A stretch of DNA of 64,000 nt from Smallanthus sonchifolius (GCA_023525975.1 CM042018.1:71245001-71309000); one strand, 5' to 3'. Shown: positions 32,702 through 45,797, counted from the first letter of the stretch. Numbers and translations are program-made. Notes: a model not told the origin generated them from the sequence alone.

Positions 32702-33436
32702 TGTAGGATCGGTGTTTTACAAAATGGTTCTGTTTAGTTGAGATTGGCGGAAACAAACACAACTATGCAAAGTAAACAAGAAAACAAAGATAATACTGAT
32801 AAATGCAAAGTGTATTAATCTTCAATGTTTACAAGTTTATAGAGAAAACTCTAAGGAAGCACACTTGTAAAATGAAAAGATACCATACATATAAAGGAAC
32901 TTAGAATCAAGACAGACCCTTGATTCTAAGGATCAGATCAAACACAAGTCGTTGATCTTTAACAGTTACAAGTTACACTACAATTGTTTTACAATATAAA
33001 GACAAGTAGATAAAAGACAACTGCAATGAAAATACTTCTGTAATGAAAAGACAACAACATAAATAAGGTCTTCTCAGTAATCATTGCAGGACAGATCAAA
33101 ATATGAGCATTATTTTTTGTCATCTGCACCAATAACATTCCTTCTGCTGATAGGTGTGTCAGTGTTTCAGCAAAAGGTGTCAGTAGTAAAGTCAAAGCTA
33201 TTGATGATTTGCCTATCAACAGCATCAATGTTTGATGCTGATGAGAAGCCTATTAGTAGCAACTTTGGACTTCAGCAGATAGGGCAATCCGCAGCATAGA
33301 TGTTTATCAGCAGGAGAACATAACTATCCGCAGCAATTGCTTTATCAGCATTAACATTGTAAGTTAGCAGCAAAATTGTGGAGTTCGCAGCATCTATACA
33401 TAGAGAATTTTGTAGCCACCACTCTTAATGTCTACA
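32702..33436 (-). repeat. 3' LTR of Sirevirus-like element (735 bp)
   Basis: Element sense TGTAGACATTAAGAG...CCGATCCTACA. On the minus strand AGGGGGAGTT (33437-33446) precedes it as polypurine tract. A TATA-like TTTATATGTA lies near 32890-32900. Several CAGCAG/CTGCTG motifs lie at 33140-33390. Left flank ACATT would be the target-site duplication; its partner is outside the window. Confidence 0.85.
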
Positions 33437-33469
33437 AACTCCCCCTAGACAGATGCTACCAAAATTCTC

Positions 33470-33906
33470 CTACTGCCTTTGTTGCTGAAGCTTTTGCATG
33501 TGTGCAACAATTCTTGCAGTCTCATAGCCTCTTGGGTCCTTGCTTGGATTGTCAAGAGGAGTTTCAGATAGAGATAGGATGTCTTTGCTTAGCATGCTGA
33601 AGATGGTCTTGCTTGAACATCTCATCTTTTGTCCTCTAACATCCATCAATGTGTATTCATCTTTGATAGCATTGTAGGACCATTTGATAATTGGAGTGTG
33701 AGATTGGAGAGGTTTTGCATCATTGATAACATCTTTGCTAGGGTTGAAGTGATGTTTGATCACTAGCAACAGATGTCTCCCACTTTCATTATCAGGCTCA
33801 TGAGCTTCACCCAGTTCCATTATTCTTTGAAGATCAAAGTCTGGAAGCTGCATCACCTCATTAACAGATTTGGAAACTGATTTCTTTGTCTCTGTCCTTC
33901 ACCTGA
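33470..33906 (-). pseudogene. C-terminal end of post-pol ORF
   Basis: 128 open codons plus an upstream open frame (SVSKSVNEVMQLP), ending MQKLQQQRQ shortly before the polypurine tract. It continues the ORF of 54629-58554 across the chromovirus tandem; the CCTGA duplication marks the cut. The segment MRCSSKTIFSMLSKDIL is typical, from memory, of the C-terminus of these retroelement ORFs. Function unknown. Confidence 0.7.
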
Positions 33907-36900
33907 TGTGATAATCCGAACTTTTCAGGTTAACTCTGTTAACCAAACTTAGTTAAATTGTAACCTTGTTACTAATCTCAAACTACAGGGACTGTTTCTG
34001 TCATTCCTTCAAACTCTAACTACAAGGACTAGTTATGTAAATACTCTTAAATAAAATCTGTTGACTTTTCAAAGTCAAAAATTGTATTTCTGTTGACTTT
34101 TGATAGTCAAACTAACAAGTTCCTAACATAGATAACCCAATCCAAACTCCAGGGAGTTGTTCTGTCATTTCAAAACTTCATAACATAAAACTAGAGGGAC
34201 CACTTCTATCACTAACCCTAACTTGATTTATGTTTGACTTTAGAAAGTCAAACTCGCAGCTTTAATCCAATTCAAACGCTCATGATCAAATTCGCCCGAT
34301 TTTGTAACCGTTGGAAACGTCTTAGCCATTAACGATCACCATTATCACATTAAACACAGAAATTGTATCGTAATCAAACCCAATTATGGGCATTTACATC
34401 ATAACCGTCGACCATTACCGTTTAACTATCGAATTCGGCAAATTCTCCTACTATTCACACAAATTGGAAATCTGAACACCTCAAACGAAACCTTGTGAAC
34501 CTGTTTCAAGCGTCAATTCAATCGGAGGTGGAACCAAACTCGCCGGAGTTGAAGCTGTTCACAGTCGAAAACGGTGTTAGTCGAGCACCTCCAATTCGAA
34601 TCCCAATCTGGTAAAATCTTAAATTTGTAGCTTTGTTTTTATCCCTGGATTGTAAGCCCTATGCTAATTGAGGCTTATAACACTCAATTCGACCAAATCC
34701 AGATTCTAGGGTTCATGTTTAACTGATTTAATCGAACCCTAATCTAAACACGTTCTTAATCCAATTAATTCACACCTGTAGACTCGTAACCATCCACAGA
34801 GTGAAAGCCCTCTATCAATTTAACATTTTAACATCGAATTTTTCATAATCCAAATTCTAGGGTTCGTCCTTATTCGATTTGGGGGTTTTGATCCTATACT
34901 TAACTAAAATGGAATTAAATCATAGGGGCGGATTCGCAAACATGTGCTTAGTGAAAACCCCATGTTAATTTGATTCCATAACATCAAATTCTTTAAGATC
35001 CAGAACCTAGGGTTCATACGATGTTTGTTTAATCAAACCTCTACCTACATTCGATTTAAATGAAATTAAACTACTGGATTAGACTCGCAATCATATAATC
35101 ATTGATAGCCCTATGAATCCAACTTATTTCAGTATATGATTTTCTCAATTTGATTCTGTGTTCGAAAACTAGGGTTTCGACTTTCTTTTCAAACAATTAA
35201 CGACCTTAAAGTTGATGTTTTTCCAATTAAACTTGTAATCAGGTTCGCATATGCCCCGTAATCAAAACCCCTATGCTTCCAATTCATATCGTAATCGAAA
35301 TCGTGGGTTTGGGACTTAATTCGATCGTGCGTTCTTATGGGAGGGTTGAACACTTGACCTGTGTGTTAAAACCAATTCGTTCCGGTTTTAGTTGAGATAC
35401 CCTAGCGGGCGGACTTGGTAAGACGCGTGACCCATACGCAGGAGACCCGGGTTCAAGTCCGGTCTCCTGCATTTTATTTTTGGGCCTTTTCTAGTATTAT
35501 TTTAATATAAAAACTTACCCCTATATTAATATATTAGTATATTAAAGTGTTTTAGCCTCGGAAAACACCCGTAGGCTCGGGTTTGAATTTATAACCTATT
35601 TTAATTATTATTCTCACTTTTAAAAATAATATATTTATGTTATTATCAAATTAAAATAATATGTTTATATTATTTTCAACCCGTAACTCCTACTATTAAT
35701 TAATATATATTTTTATATTATTTCACCTCGTTTAAATTACTTTGCGTGAGTTTTAAACTAAAAATAATATAACTGTTTATATTATTTACTCACGTTTATT
35801 ATACTCGGTTAAAAATAATATATTTATTATTTTTCCACACAAATAATTATTTAGATAATCTTGCGAACCTAAAAAAATAATATATTAAATTATATTATTT
35901 TCCTAATTTTTTTAAACGACTTGAACGTACGAATTTATGTATTTGTTTAATTATTATTCGTTATTAATGAACGACACGTAACGCTTCGATCGTAATTTTT
36001 ATATTAAGAATCTTTATTCCCGTAGACACGTTCGTCTACTCTTAAATCCTTACAATGCGTTAAGACGTTCTAACTATCCGTGTCGTCGTCACAAATCCCA
36101 ACTTGTCCCTAATTTATGTGTTTATAATTTTAGGGCACACGTAAGTCGTCTGAGATTTACACTCGTGGTTCCAACTTATCTCTTGTGTGATCCAATCCAC
36201 TACTCAATCCAGGTGAGTTTCACGGCCCCTTTTACGGTATTATTTGGGGGAGAAAACATGTCACAACCCTTTTTGGGTTATTATAATTCATATGATATCA
36301 CTGTTGAGGCTAAGCGTAACACACTATCATGAAAAGTCCTCACACACATCGAACTGTTAATATGGTATGAGCGAGGTAATTTTGGTAGTACTACTGGGTT
36401 TGACAAACCCCACCCGCGTTAGTTGCCCTAACTCGATTGGAGGTCGAACGGGTGTTATATTGACCTTAACACATTAGTCAGAGTTGATAGACCTGGCTGG
36501 ATCTAAACAAACAAACACAATGTCAGTTTCGGTTGCAAGCGCTTTAGCAAAACATGAATATAGGCTCGCAACCTATTGATATATTGAATGTACATAATCC
36601 GCAAACGCTTTATTTGAAATGATTGAAACCTGTGAACTCACCAACCTAGTGTTGACTCATTTTCTTACATGTTTTCTCAGGTTGGCACTCATGATCACGT
36701 TAAGTCATGCATGTGTCTTGGACTTCACTTGAAATATGTAACTATTTAACAATCTTTATGTTTCGTTTGTATTTGGATTTGGGCGCGTTGTTTTGCGCAT
36801 TTACTTTCGTTTAACGCTTCTGCATATACACTCTGAACCTTGATCTTTTATGTTATTACATTTCAAGTCCCATATAGTGTCGTTTGAAGTAACTGATGTC

Positions 36901-36965
36901 TGAGATCCTGGTTTGTCACCTTCCAAAATGGTAAAACTCCGTTAGTGGAATTTGAAGGTTTGACA
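33907..36965 (+). repeat. Left LTR of chromovirus tandem
   Basis: Starts TGTGATAATCCG (relatives TGTGACAATCAG) and ends TTTGACA three bases before the primer site. AT-rich and non-coding. Contains a tRNA-like hairpin at 35441-35470. Confidence 0.93.
35403..35470 (+). other. tRNA-like segment with B-box hairpin in LTR
   Basis: TAGCGGGCGGACTTGG resembles a pol III A box. It is followed by a perfect 10-bp stem GCAGGAGACC / GGTCTCCTGC enclosing CGGGTTCAAGTCC, close to the tRNA B-box consensus. A T-rich run follows. It is repeated in all three LTRs (44231-44298 and 53053-53122), where the B box reads GGTTCGAGTAC. It is not a foldable complete tRNA. Confidence 0.55.
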
Positions 36966-36968
36966 GAT

Positions 36969-36980
36969 TGGTATCAGAGC
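36969..36980 (+). promoter_or_regulatory. Primer-binding site, initiator tRNA-Met (first unit)
   Basis: TGGTATCAGAGC, perfect, three bases after the LTR end. Confidence 0.92.
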
Positions 36981-37086
36981 CATTGGTTATAGAGAACTAG
37001 GACTGCATTCTAGACTATAACCACACACGTTAGTTACTTGGCATAGACACTCGACATAGATACTTACTCTTTATGTTTCAGGAATT

Positions 37087-37731
37087 ATGTCTACACCACC
37101 ATCTTCACCACCTACCATTCAGGAACATGATATTCCTGCCATTGCATCACCGGAGCCCAAGAGACGTAGGCTTGAGCCCATTAATGACACTATTGTGTAT
37201 GGAGAGCCCATGCATATCCGGAATAGGAGTGACTGGGATTGGTACCCCGGTTTACTGAACAAATGGGTTAGACGGGAACAAGTTCCATCACCGTACTTTG
37301 GAGCTTCATCATCATCAGGACCACATTTACCATTGCTACCTTTCCACTTGGAGCAAGCCTTTGCAGCATTTGTAGCAACTATGGATCGAGAGATCCGGAA
37401 TATGAGAGACGCAACAGGGGCGATAACAGGTATGTTAAGAGGGGAGAAACAGACGGATCACAGGATGGATCTGCTAGTAGCAGAACTGGCAGGCACTGAC
37501 CACTTGCATAATGCATTAGTGGACGAGGTAAGGGAGTTACAGGCTAGAGTGAATGTCCTCGAGGATGCTGAGGTAGAATCTCAGAAAAGAATTGGGGAGT
37601 TAGAGATACAACTTGCAGCTGCTTTAGAGCCAGCTGAAGTACCCGACTTTGAGCCTGAGGATGAGCCCGAGGAAGTAGAGGAGGAGGATGATGCTGAGTC
37701 AGTCATCTCATCCGCCGGCAGTGGAGCTTGA
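37087..37731 (+). CDS. Upstream ORF of chromovirus, first unit
   Basis: Intact 214-codon ORF between primer site and gag. N-terminus Pro/Ser-rich, then PKRRRLEP (nuclear-localisation-like), and a predicted coiled coil at about residues 140-185 (VREL, RVNVLEDAEVESQKRIGELEIQL). A very acidic tail (EPEDEPEEVEEEDDAES) follows. Not a known pol or gag domain. Being uninterrupted while gag and pol are full of stops is notable, but the small size may explain it. A shorter ORF with KKRK occupies the same place in the element at 2220-13290. Confidence 0.65.
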   Translation: MSTPPSSPPTIQEHDIPAIASPEPKRRRLEPINDTIVYGEPMHIRNRSDWDWYPGLLNKWVRREQVPSPYFGASSSSGPHLPLLPFHLEQAFAAFVATMDREIRNMRDATGAITGMLRGEKQTDHRMDLLVAELAGTDHLHNALVDEVRELQARVNVLEDAEVESQKRIGELEIQLAAALEPAEVPDFEPEDEPEEVEEEDDAESVISSAGSGA

Positions 37732-38001
37732 TATTCCATTCTATTCTATCTTAACATATCTTGTCATTTCTTTATGTTTTAAATAAAAACCTAAATGGGT
37801 AAGGATGTTCCCATTCCAATAAAATCTTAGTGAACTATTTGCGTTGAGTTATTTATTCTATAGCCTTATGATTTAAGTTAGCCTTGTACTATAATCATAA
37901 ACCTGCATGTCTTGACACATCTCCTTCTATTTTCTTACACTTGAATGATGTTAACATGCGATGTATTTACTCATTTCTTGTGTTTGTGAATATGAAGAAA
38001 C

Positions 38002-39160
38002 ATGGCCGGACGTGGGCGTGGCGGTCGCAACGGTGGTCGTGGAAATATCAACCTGACACCAGCCGAACTGGCCGCGTTGATTAATGACAGTGTTGTTGAA
38101 ACCTTACCATCACACATTGCAAGTAAACCTGTTAACCGTTAACTCAAGACAACCAATTGTACGCATTTATTCCACTATTTCCTAAACCCAACATAGTCTT
38201 TTCAATCCAGGGCAAGCGAACAATCCACAGAACAATCAGCATGTCTGTACCTCAAGACATTTATGGACTGCAAGCCCCACACATTCAGTGGAGCTGAGGG
38301 AGTGTTGGATTACTCCGATGGTTTGAAAAGATTGAATCTGTGTTCTCCATGTGTAACTGCCCTGTGGCCGACCGAGTCAAATTTGCATCGGGAACTTTAG
38401 AGGGTCCTGCCCTCACATGGTGGAATGCACAGGTCCAGATGCTAGGTCTGGACATGGCCAATGCATCACCATGGGAAAATTTCAAGAACATGATGAAGGA
38501 AGAGTATTGTCCCAGGGATGAGATTCAGAAACTCGAGGGAGAATTCTGGAATCTGAAAATGGAGGGTTCTTAAATAGAACTCTACACTACTCGCTCGCAT
38601 GAGCTAGCGGGGATGTGCCCTCACATGGTCACACAACCCTACAAGCGGATAGAAATGTTCATTAGTGGATTAGTACCACAAATCCAGAGCATGGTTACTT
38701 CATCCAACCCCACTACCATCCAACAAACCATCCGTCTTGCTCACAAACTGACGGACCAAGCTGTTACCAAAGGGTCACTACCTCCCAGAAAGTCAGCATC
38801 CAAGTGTACTGACAACAACAAGAGGAAGTTTGACAGTAGCAATAACAGCAGGGGATTTCAGCTGAATCATCCACAACAGCAACAGCGTAGGCACGAGCCT
38901 ACGAAGAACTTTAACCAGTCGACCTCTTCGGGTCAGCATTAGAGTGGTTATACTGGGAGGCACCCCAGGTGTAGCAAATGTAATTACAACCACCTCGGTT
39001 CTTGTGACAAAAACCATTGCCAGCGGTGTGGCAAGGTGGGCCATGCTGCCAAAGACTGCAGAGGGGAATTTCAAGCTAAGCAGCCCTTCCAACAACCGGG
39101 TCTTACCAAGGGTTGTTTTGAATGTGGAAAAGAGGGACATTTCCAAAAGGATTGTCCACA
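38002..39160 (+). pseudogene. Chromovirus gag with an intron, first unit
   Basis: Exon 1 (38002-38122) starts MAGRGRGGRNGGRGN. A likely 88-bp GT-AG intron lies at 38123-38210 (GTAAAC...TTCAATCCAG). Joining it keeps the frame, while the unspliced frame stops at once. Exon 2 has the gag domain (GLLRWFEKIES, ALTWWNAQVQ, KEEYCPRDEIQKLEGEFW) and three zinc knuckles (CSKCNYNHLGSC, CQRCGKVGHAAKDC, CFECGKEGHFQKDC). A one-base loss near 38297 shifts the frame, and stops stand near 38571 and 38940. Confidence 0.8.
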
Positions 39161-42100
39161 ATTAAAGAAGGGTGGCAATGATAACAACAACAACCACCAA
39201 GGCAATAATAACAACCAGGGCAATAATGGAGGGAATGGTGCAAAGGGGCGAGCCTTTGTGCTAGGATCCGGAGAAGCTAGTTATGACCACAACATGGTTA
39301 CCGGTAAGTTCCTTCTAAACAACTATTTTGCTTCTGTACTATTTGACACTCGTGCTGATAGGAGTTTCATGACTAATAAACTTAGAAACCTACTAAGAAA
39401 AACCCCAACCCTGTTAGAGGACAAATACACCATAGAAATAGTAGACGAACAAATAATAGAAGCAACCCATGTTCTTAAGGGTTGTAAAATTGAACTGGCT
39501 AGTCATAAATTCGACATTGATCTTATGTCGGTCACACTCGGTAGTTTCGACGTAATTGTCGGAATGGACTGGTTATCTAAGAACCAAGCCGAGATTGTTT
39601 GTCGCAACAAGAGCGTTCGCCTTCCTCTTCCTGATGGAGAAATCCTCTCCGTCCAAGGCTAAAGGAGTGGTGCTGTTATGGGCATCATATCCTTCATGAA
39701 GGCACAAAAATGTCTACGTAAAGGACATACTGCCATTTTGGCTCTCGTCGCCGAGCAACCATCTGAAGAAAAGAGGATGGAATACATACCGATCGTTCGT
39801 GATTACTCGGAAGTATTTCCCAAAGACTTTCCTGGTCTTACACCACATCGACAGGTCTAGTTCCAAATTGATTTAGCATCTAGAGCAGCGCCTATTGCTC
39901 AGGCACCCTATCGACTTGCACCTAGTGAGCTGCAAGTGTTATCGACACAACTGCAGGAGTTGTTAGATAAAGGTTTCATTCGACCAAGCTCATCGCCATG
40001 GGGAGCTCCAGTTCTTTTTGTCAAGAAGAAGGACATAACTTTTCGAATGTGCATCAATTACCGTGAACTGAATAAAGTCACAATCAAGAATCATTATCCT
40101 TTGCCCCGCATCGATGATATTTTTGACCAACTCCAAGGATCAAGTTTCTATTCCAAGATAGATCTTAGATCCGGTTATCACCAACTGAGAGTCCGAGAGG
40201 GGGACATCTCTAAGACATCATTCAAGACTAGGTATGGTCACTATGATTTCATGGTCATGCCTTTTGAATTGATGAATGCACCTGCGGTATTCATGGACCT
40301 CATGAACCGTGTGTGTAAACCCTACCTCGATCAGTTCGTCATTGTGTTTATTGACGACATCCTCATCTATTCAAAGAACGAAGAAGAACATGTGGAGCAT
40401 CTTCGTTTGATTCTAGAATTGCTAAGGAAAGAACAACTGTATGTAAAACTCTCTAAGTGTGAATTCTGGATTCGTGAAGTGCAATTTTTAGGACATGTAG
40501 TCAACAAGTCAGGGATACATGTCGACCCATCTAAAATAGAAGCAATCAAGAATTGGGTGGCACCGACAACGCCGACTGAAGTGCGACAATTTCTGGGATT
40601 GGCTGGCTATTACCGTCATTTCATTGAGGGATTTTCCAAGATTACACAACCCCTCACCGCTCTAACCCAAAAGAGTAAACCTTATGACTGGGGTGATACC
40701 TAGGAATCAGCGTTCCAACTTCTGAAGCAGAAACTCTGCAGTGCACCTATCCTATCTCTTCCGGAGGGAACGGATAATTTTGTGGTATATTGTGATGCAT
40801 CAATTCAAGGACTTGGTTGTGTTCTGATGCAATGCGAGAAGGTCATCGCTTACACTTCTCGTCAGCTGAAAATACATGAGAAAAACTACACGACTCATGA
40901 CTTAGAGTTGGGAGACGTAGTATTCGCACTGAAGATATGGAGACATTACTTGTGTGGCACCAAGTGCACAATTTACATTGATCACAAGAGTCTTCAACAT
41001 ATATTTGAACAGAAAGAGCTGAACATGAGACAACGACGTTTGGTCAAACTTCTAAACGATTATGACTGTGCAATCAAATATCACCCGGGGAAGGCTAATG
41101 TGGTAGCCGATGCCCTGAGACATAAGGAAACAAAACCCAAGCGAGTCCGAGAACTACAACTTACCATACACAGCGGGTTACCCGAAAAGATCTGTAGTGC
41201 TCAGCTTGAAGCTTTAAAAGAGGAAAATCTACCTTCAGAAGGTACACGAGGAATGGAACAACAAATAGAAGTTAAATCAGACGGCATTCGCTACTTCGTA
41301 GAGCGGATTTGGATTCTAGTGTACGGAAACTTAAGGGAACTGGTTATGGATGAAGCTCACGAATCTCGATACTCTATTCATCCAGGTTTTGACAAGATGT
41401 ACCACGACCTAAAGGTGTTATATTGGTGGCCGAAGATGAAGGCCGATATACCCACCTATGTGAGCAAGTGCCTAACATACTGAAAGGTCAAAGTGGAATA
41501 CCAGAAGCCTTCTGGTCTACTTCAACAACCAGAAATCCTAATGTGGAAATGGGAACAGATTTCTATGGACTTCATAACTAAACTACCCAGAACCCCTAGC
41601 GGATGCGACACCAACTGGGTGATCGTAGTTCGCTTGACAAAATCTGCACACTTCCTTGCAATCAAAGAAACCGACAAGATGGAAAAACTCACTCGTATTT
41701 ACTTGAAATAAGTAGTCTCTCGGCACGGTGTGCCAATTTCAATCATTTCGGATCGAGATGCTCGATTCACCTCTCGATTTTGGTAATCATTGCAAAAAGC
41801 CTTAGGCACACGTCTAGACATGAGTACACATATCATCCGTAAATCGATGGTCAAACGAAACGTACCATTCATACCTTAGAGGACATGCTACGAGCTTGTG
41901 TGATCGATTTCGGTAATACCAGGGAGTCTAACTTACCTTTAGTGGAGTTCTCCTACAACAAAAGTTATCACACTATCATCAAGGTGGCACCATTCGAGGC
42001 ATTGTACGGACGTAAATGCCGGTCTCGTATCTTTTGGGCTGAAGTTGGGGATAGCCAACTTATAGGTCCCGAACTTGTATTCGAAACCTCTGAAAAGATC

Positions 42101-42617
42101 GTTCAAATCCGAAACCGTATGGCGACAGCTCGTGATCGTCAAAAGAGCTACGCCGATAAGCGTCGTAAACCGTTAGAGTTTCAAGTATGCGACATGGTTC
42201 TACTCAAAGTCTCACCTTGGAAAGGTGTAATTCGCTTCGGGAAGCGAGGAAAACTGAATCCTCATTATGTTGGACCGTTTAAGATAGCGAAGAGAATTGG
42301 CCCAGTAGCGTATCGGCTGGACCTACCTGAAGGACTTAGTGGTGTACACGATGTCTTTCATGTCTCGAACTTGAAGAAATGTCTAGCAGACGAAAACGGT
42401 TTCTCTGGAGGAACTACACATCGATGAAAAACTACGGTTCGTTGAAGAACCAGTGGAAATCATGGATAGGGAAATCAAAACGCTGAAACGCAGAAAAATC
42501 CTTATTGTCATAGTTCGTTGGAACTCAAAACACGGACCGGAATTCACGTGGGAGCGCGAGGATCAGATGATGCACAAGTATCCTCATCTGTTCAAGCAAT
42601 CCACGTCAAACTATTAA
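39161..42617 (+). pseudogene. Chromovirus pol, first unit
   Basis: Protease with the catalytic DTG changed to DTR (LFDTRADRSFM), RT with FIDDILIYS intact but MPFGLTNAPA altered to MPFELMNAPA, RNase H, integrase (zinc finger near 41350-41480, core near 41550-41790) and a chromodomain-like tail VIVRWNSKHGPEFTWERED. Stops near 39660, 39858, 40699, 41481, 41709, 41784 and 41842; frameshifts near 41826 and 42398. The sense end is TAA at 42615. Inactive. Confidence 0.92.
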
Positions 42618-42720
42618 GGTACTATTTTAATTTTCGGGACGAAAATTCTTTCAAATAGTGATTGATGTGACACCTCAGAATTTTTTATTTTATTTTAATT
42701 TTTGGGACTGAAATTCTTTC

Positions 42721-42733
42721 AACTAGGGGATGA
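42721..42733 (+). promoter_or_regulatory. Polypurine tract before middle LTR
   Basis: AACTAGGGGATGA directly before TGTGACAATC. The same tract stands before the right LTR at about 51547-51559. Confidence 0.8.
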
Positions 42734-45700
42734 TGTGACAATCAGAACTTTTCAGGTTAACTCTGTTAACCAAACTTAGTTAAATTGTAACCTTGTTACT
42801 TATCTCAAACTATAAGGACTGTTTCTGTCATTCCTTCAAACTTTAACTACAAGGACTAGTTATGCAAATACTCTTAAATCAAATCTGTTGACTTTTCAAA
42901 GTCAAAAATTGTATTTATGTTGACTTTTGATAGTCAAACTAACAAGTTCCTAACATAGATAACCCAATCCAAACTCTAGGGACTTGTTCTGTCATTTCAA
43001 AACTTCATAACATAAAACTAGAGGGACCACTTCTGTAATTAACCCTAACTTGATTTCTGTTTGACTTTAGAAAGTCAAACTCGCAGCTTTAATCCAATTC
43101 AAACGCTCATGATCGAATTCCCCCGATTTTGTAACCGTTGGACACGTCTCAGCCATTAACGATCACCATTATCACATTAAACACAGAAATTGAATCGTAA
43201 TCAAACCCAATTATGGGCATTTACATCATAACTGTCTACCATTACTGTTTAACTATCAAATTCGACAAATTCTCATACTATTCACACGAATTGGAACTCT
43301 GCACACCTCAAACGAAACCCTGTGAAGCTGTTTCAAGCGTCAATTCAATCGGAGGTGGCACCAAACTCGCCGTAGTTGAAGCTGTTCGTAGTCGGAAATG
43401 GTATTAGTCGAGCACCTCCAATTCTAATCCCAATCTGGTAAATTCTTACACTTGTAGCTTCGTTTTTATCCCTAGATCGTAAGCCCTATGCTAATTGGGG
43501 ATTATAACACTCAATTCGGCCAAATCCAGATTCTAGGGTTCATGTTTAACTGATTTAATCGAACCCTAATCTAAACACGTTCTTAATCCAATTAATTCAC
43601 ACATGTAGACTCGTAACCATCCACAGAGTGAAAGCCCTCTATCAATTTAACATTTTAACATCGAATTTTTCATAATCCGAATTCTAGGGTTCGTCCTTAT
43701 TCGATTTGGGGGTTTTGATCCTATACTTAACTAAAATGGAATTAAATCATAGGGACAGATTCACAAACATGTACTTAGTAAAAACCACATGTTAATTTGA
43801 TTCCATAACATCAAATTCTTCAAGATCCAGAACCTAGGGTTCATACGATTTCTGTTTAATCAAACCTCTACCTACATTCGATTTAAATGAAATTAAACTA
43901 CTGGATTAGACTCGCAATCATATAATCATTGATAGCCCTATGAATCCAACTTATTTCAGTATATGATTTACTCAATTTGATTCTGTGTTTGAAAACTAGG
44001 GTTTCGGCATTGTTTTCGAGCAATTAACGACCTTAAAGTTGATGTTTTTTCCAATTAAACTTGTAATCAGGTTCGCATATGCCCCGTAATCAAAACCCCT
44101 ATGCTTCCAATTCATATCGTAATCGAAATCGTGGGTTTGGGACTTGATTCGATCGTGCGTTCTTATGGAAGGGTTGAACACTGGACCTGTGTGTTAAAAC
44201 CAATTCGTTTCGGGTTTAGTTGCGATACCCTAGCGGGCGGACTTGGTAAGACGCATGACCCATACGCAGGAGACCCGGGTTCGAGTACGGTCTCCTGCAT
44301 TTTATTTTTGGGGCCTTTTCTAGTATTATTTTAATATAAAAACTTACCCCTATATTAATATATTAGTATATTAAAGTTTTTTAGCCTCGAAAAACACCCG
44401 TAGGCTCGGGTTTGAATTTATAACCTATTTTAATTATTATTCCCACTTTTAAAAATAATATATTTATGTTATTATCAAATTAAAATAATATGCTTATATT
44501 ATTTTCAACCCGTAACTCATATTTTTAAATAATATATGTTTTTATATTATTTCACCTCGTTTAAATTACTTTGCGTGACGTTTAAACTAGAAATAATATA
44601 ATTGTTTATATTATTTACTCGCGTTTATTATACTCGGTTAAAAATAATATATTTATTAGTTTTCCACACAAATGATTATTTAGATAATCCTGCGAACCTA
44701 AAAAAATAAAATATTAAATTATATTATTTTCCTAATTTTTGTAAACGACTCGAACGTATGAATTTATGTATTTGTTTAATTATTATTCGTTATTAACGAA
44801 CGACACGTAACGCTTCGATCGTAATTTTTATATCAAGAATCTTTATTCCCGTAGACACGTTCGTCTACTCTTAAATCCTTACAATGCGTTAAGACGTTCT
44901 AACTATCCGTGTCGTCGTCACAAATCCCAACTTGTCCCTAATTTATGTGTTTATAATTTTAGGGCACACGTAAGTCGTCTGAGATTTACACTCGTGGTTC
45001 CAACTTATCTCTTGTGTGATCCAATCCACTACTCAATCCAGGTGAGTTTCACGGCCCCTTTTACTGTATTATTTGGGGGAGAAAACATGTCACAACCCTT
45101 TTTGGGTTATTATAATTCATATGATATCACTGTTGAGGCTAAGCGTAACACACTATCATGAAAAGTCCTCACACACATCGAACTGTTAATATGGTATGAG
45201 CGAGGTAATTTTGGTAGTACTACTGGGTTTGACAAACCCCACCCGCGTTAGTTGCCCTAACTCGATTGGAGGTCGAACGAGTGTTATATTGACCTTAACA
45301 CATTAGTCAGAGTTGATAGACCTGGCTGGATCTAAACAAACAAACACAATGTCAGTTTCGGTTGCAAGCGCTTTAGCAAAACATGAATATAGGCTCGCAA
45401 CCTATTGATATATTGAATGTACATAATCCGCAAACGCTTTATTTGAAATGATTGAAACCTGTGAACTCACCAACCTAGTGTTGACTCATTTTCTTACATG
45501 TTTTCTCAGGTTGGCACTCATGATCACGTTAAGTCATGCATGTGTCTTGGACTTCACTTGAAATATGTAACTATTTAACAATCTTTATGTTTCGTTTGTA
45601 TTTGGATTTGGGCGCGTTGTTTTGCGCATTTACTTTCGTTTAACGCTTCTGCATATACACTCTGAACCTTGATCTTTTATGTTATTACATTTCAAGTCCC

Positions 45701-45794
45701 ATATAGTGTCGTTTGAAGTAACTGATGTCTGAGATCCTGGTTTGTCACCTTCCAAAACGGTAAAACTCCGTTAGTGGAATTTGAAGGTTTGACA
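42734..45794 (+). repeat. Middle, chimeric LTR of chromovirus tandem
   Basis: From 42734 to 44834 it agrees with the right LTR wherever left and right differ (for example ACTCATATTTTTAAATAATA near 44515 and C at 44834). From 44881 on it agrees with the left LTR (TTACAATGCG, CTATCCGTG, GAAGGTTTGACA). It shares one T (ACTGTATT near 45063) with the right LTR. Confidence 0.93.
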
Positions 45795-45797
45795 GAT

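Noticed and set aside
35403..35470. Functional tRNA gene
   Set aside because: Only a B-box-like hairpin and a weak A box. No acceptor stem, anticodon arm or cloverleaf could be built.
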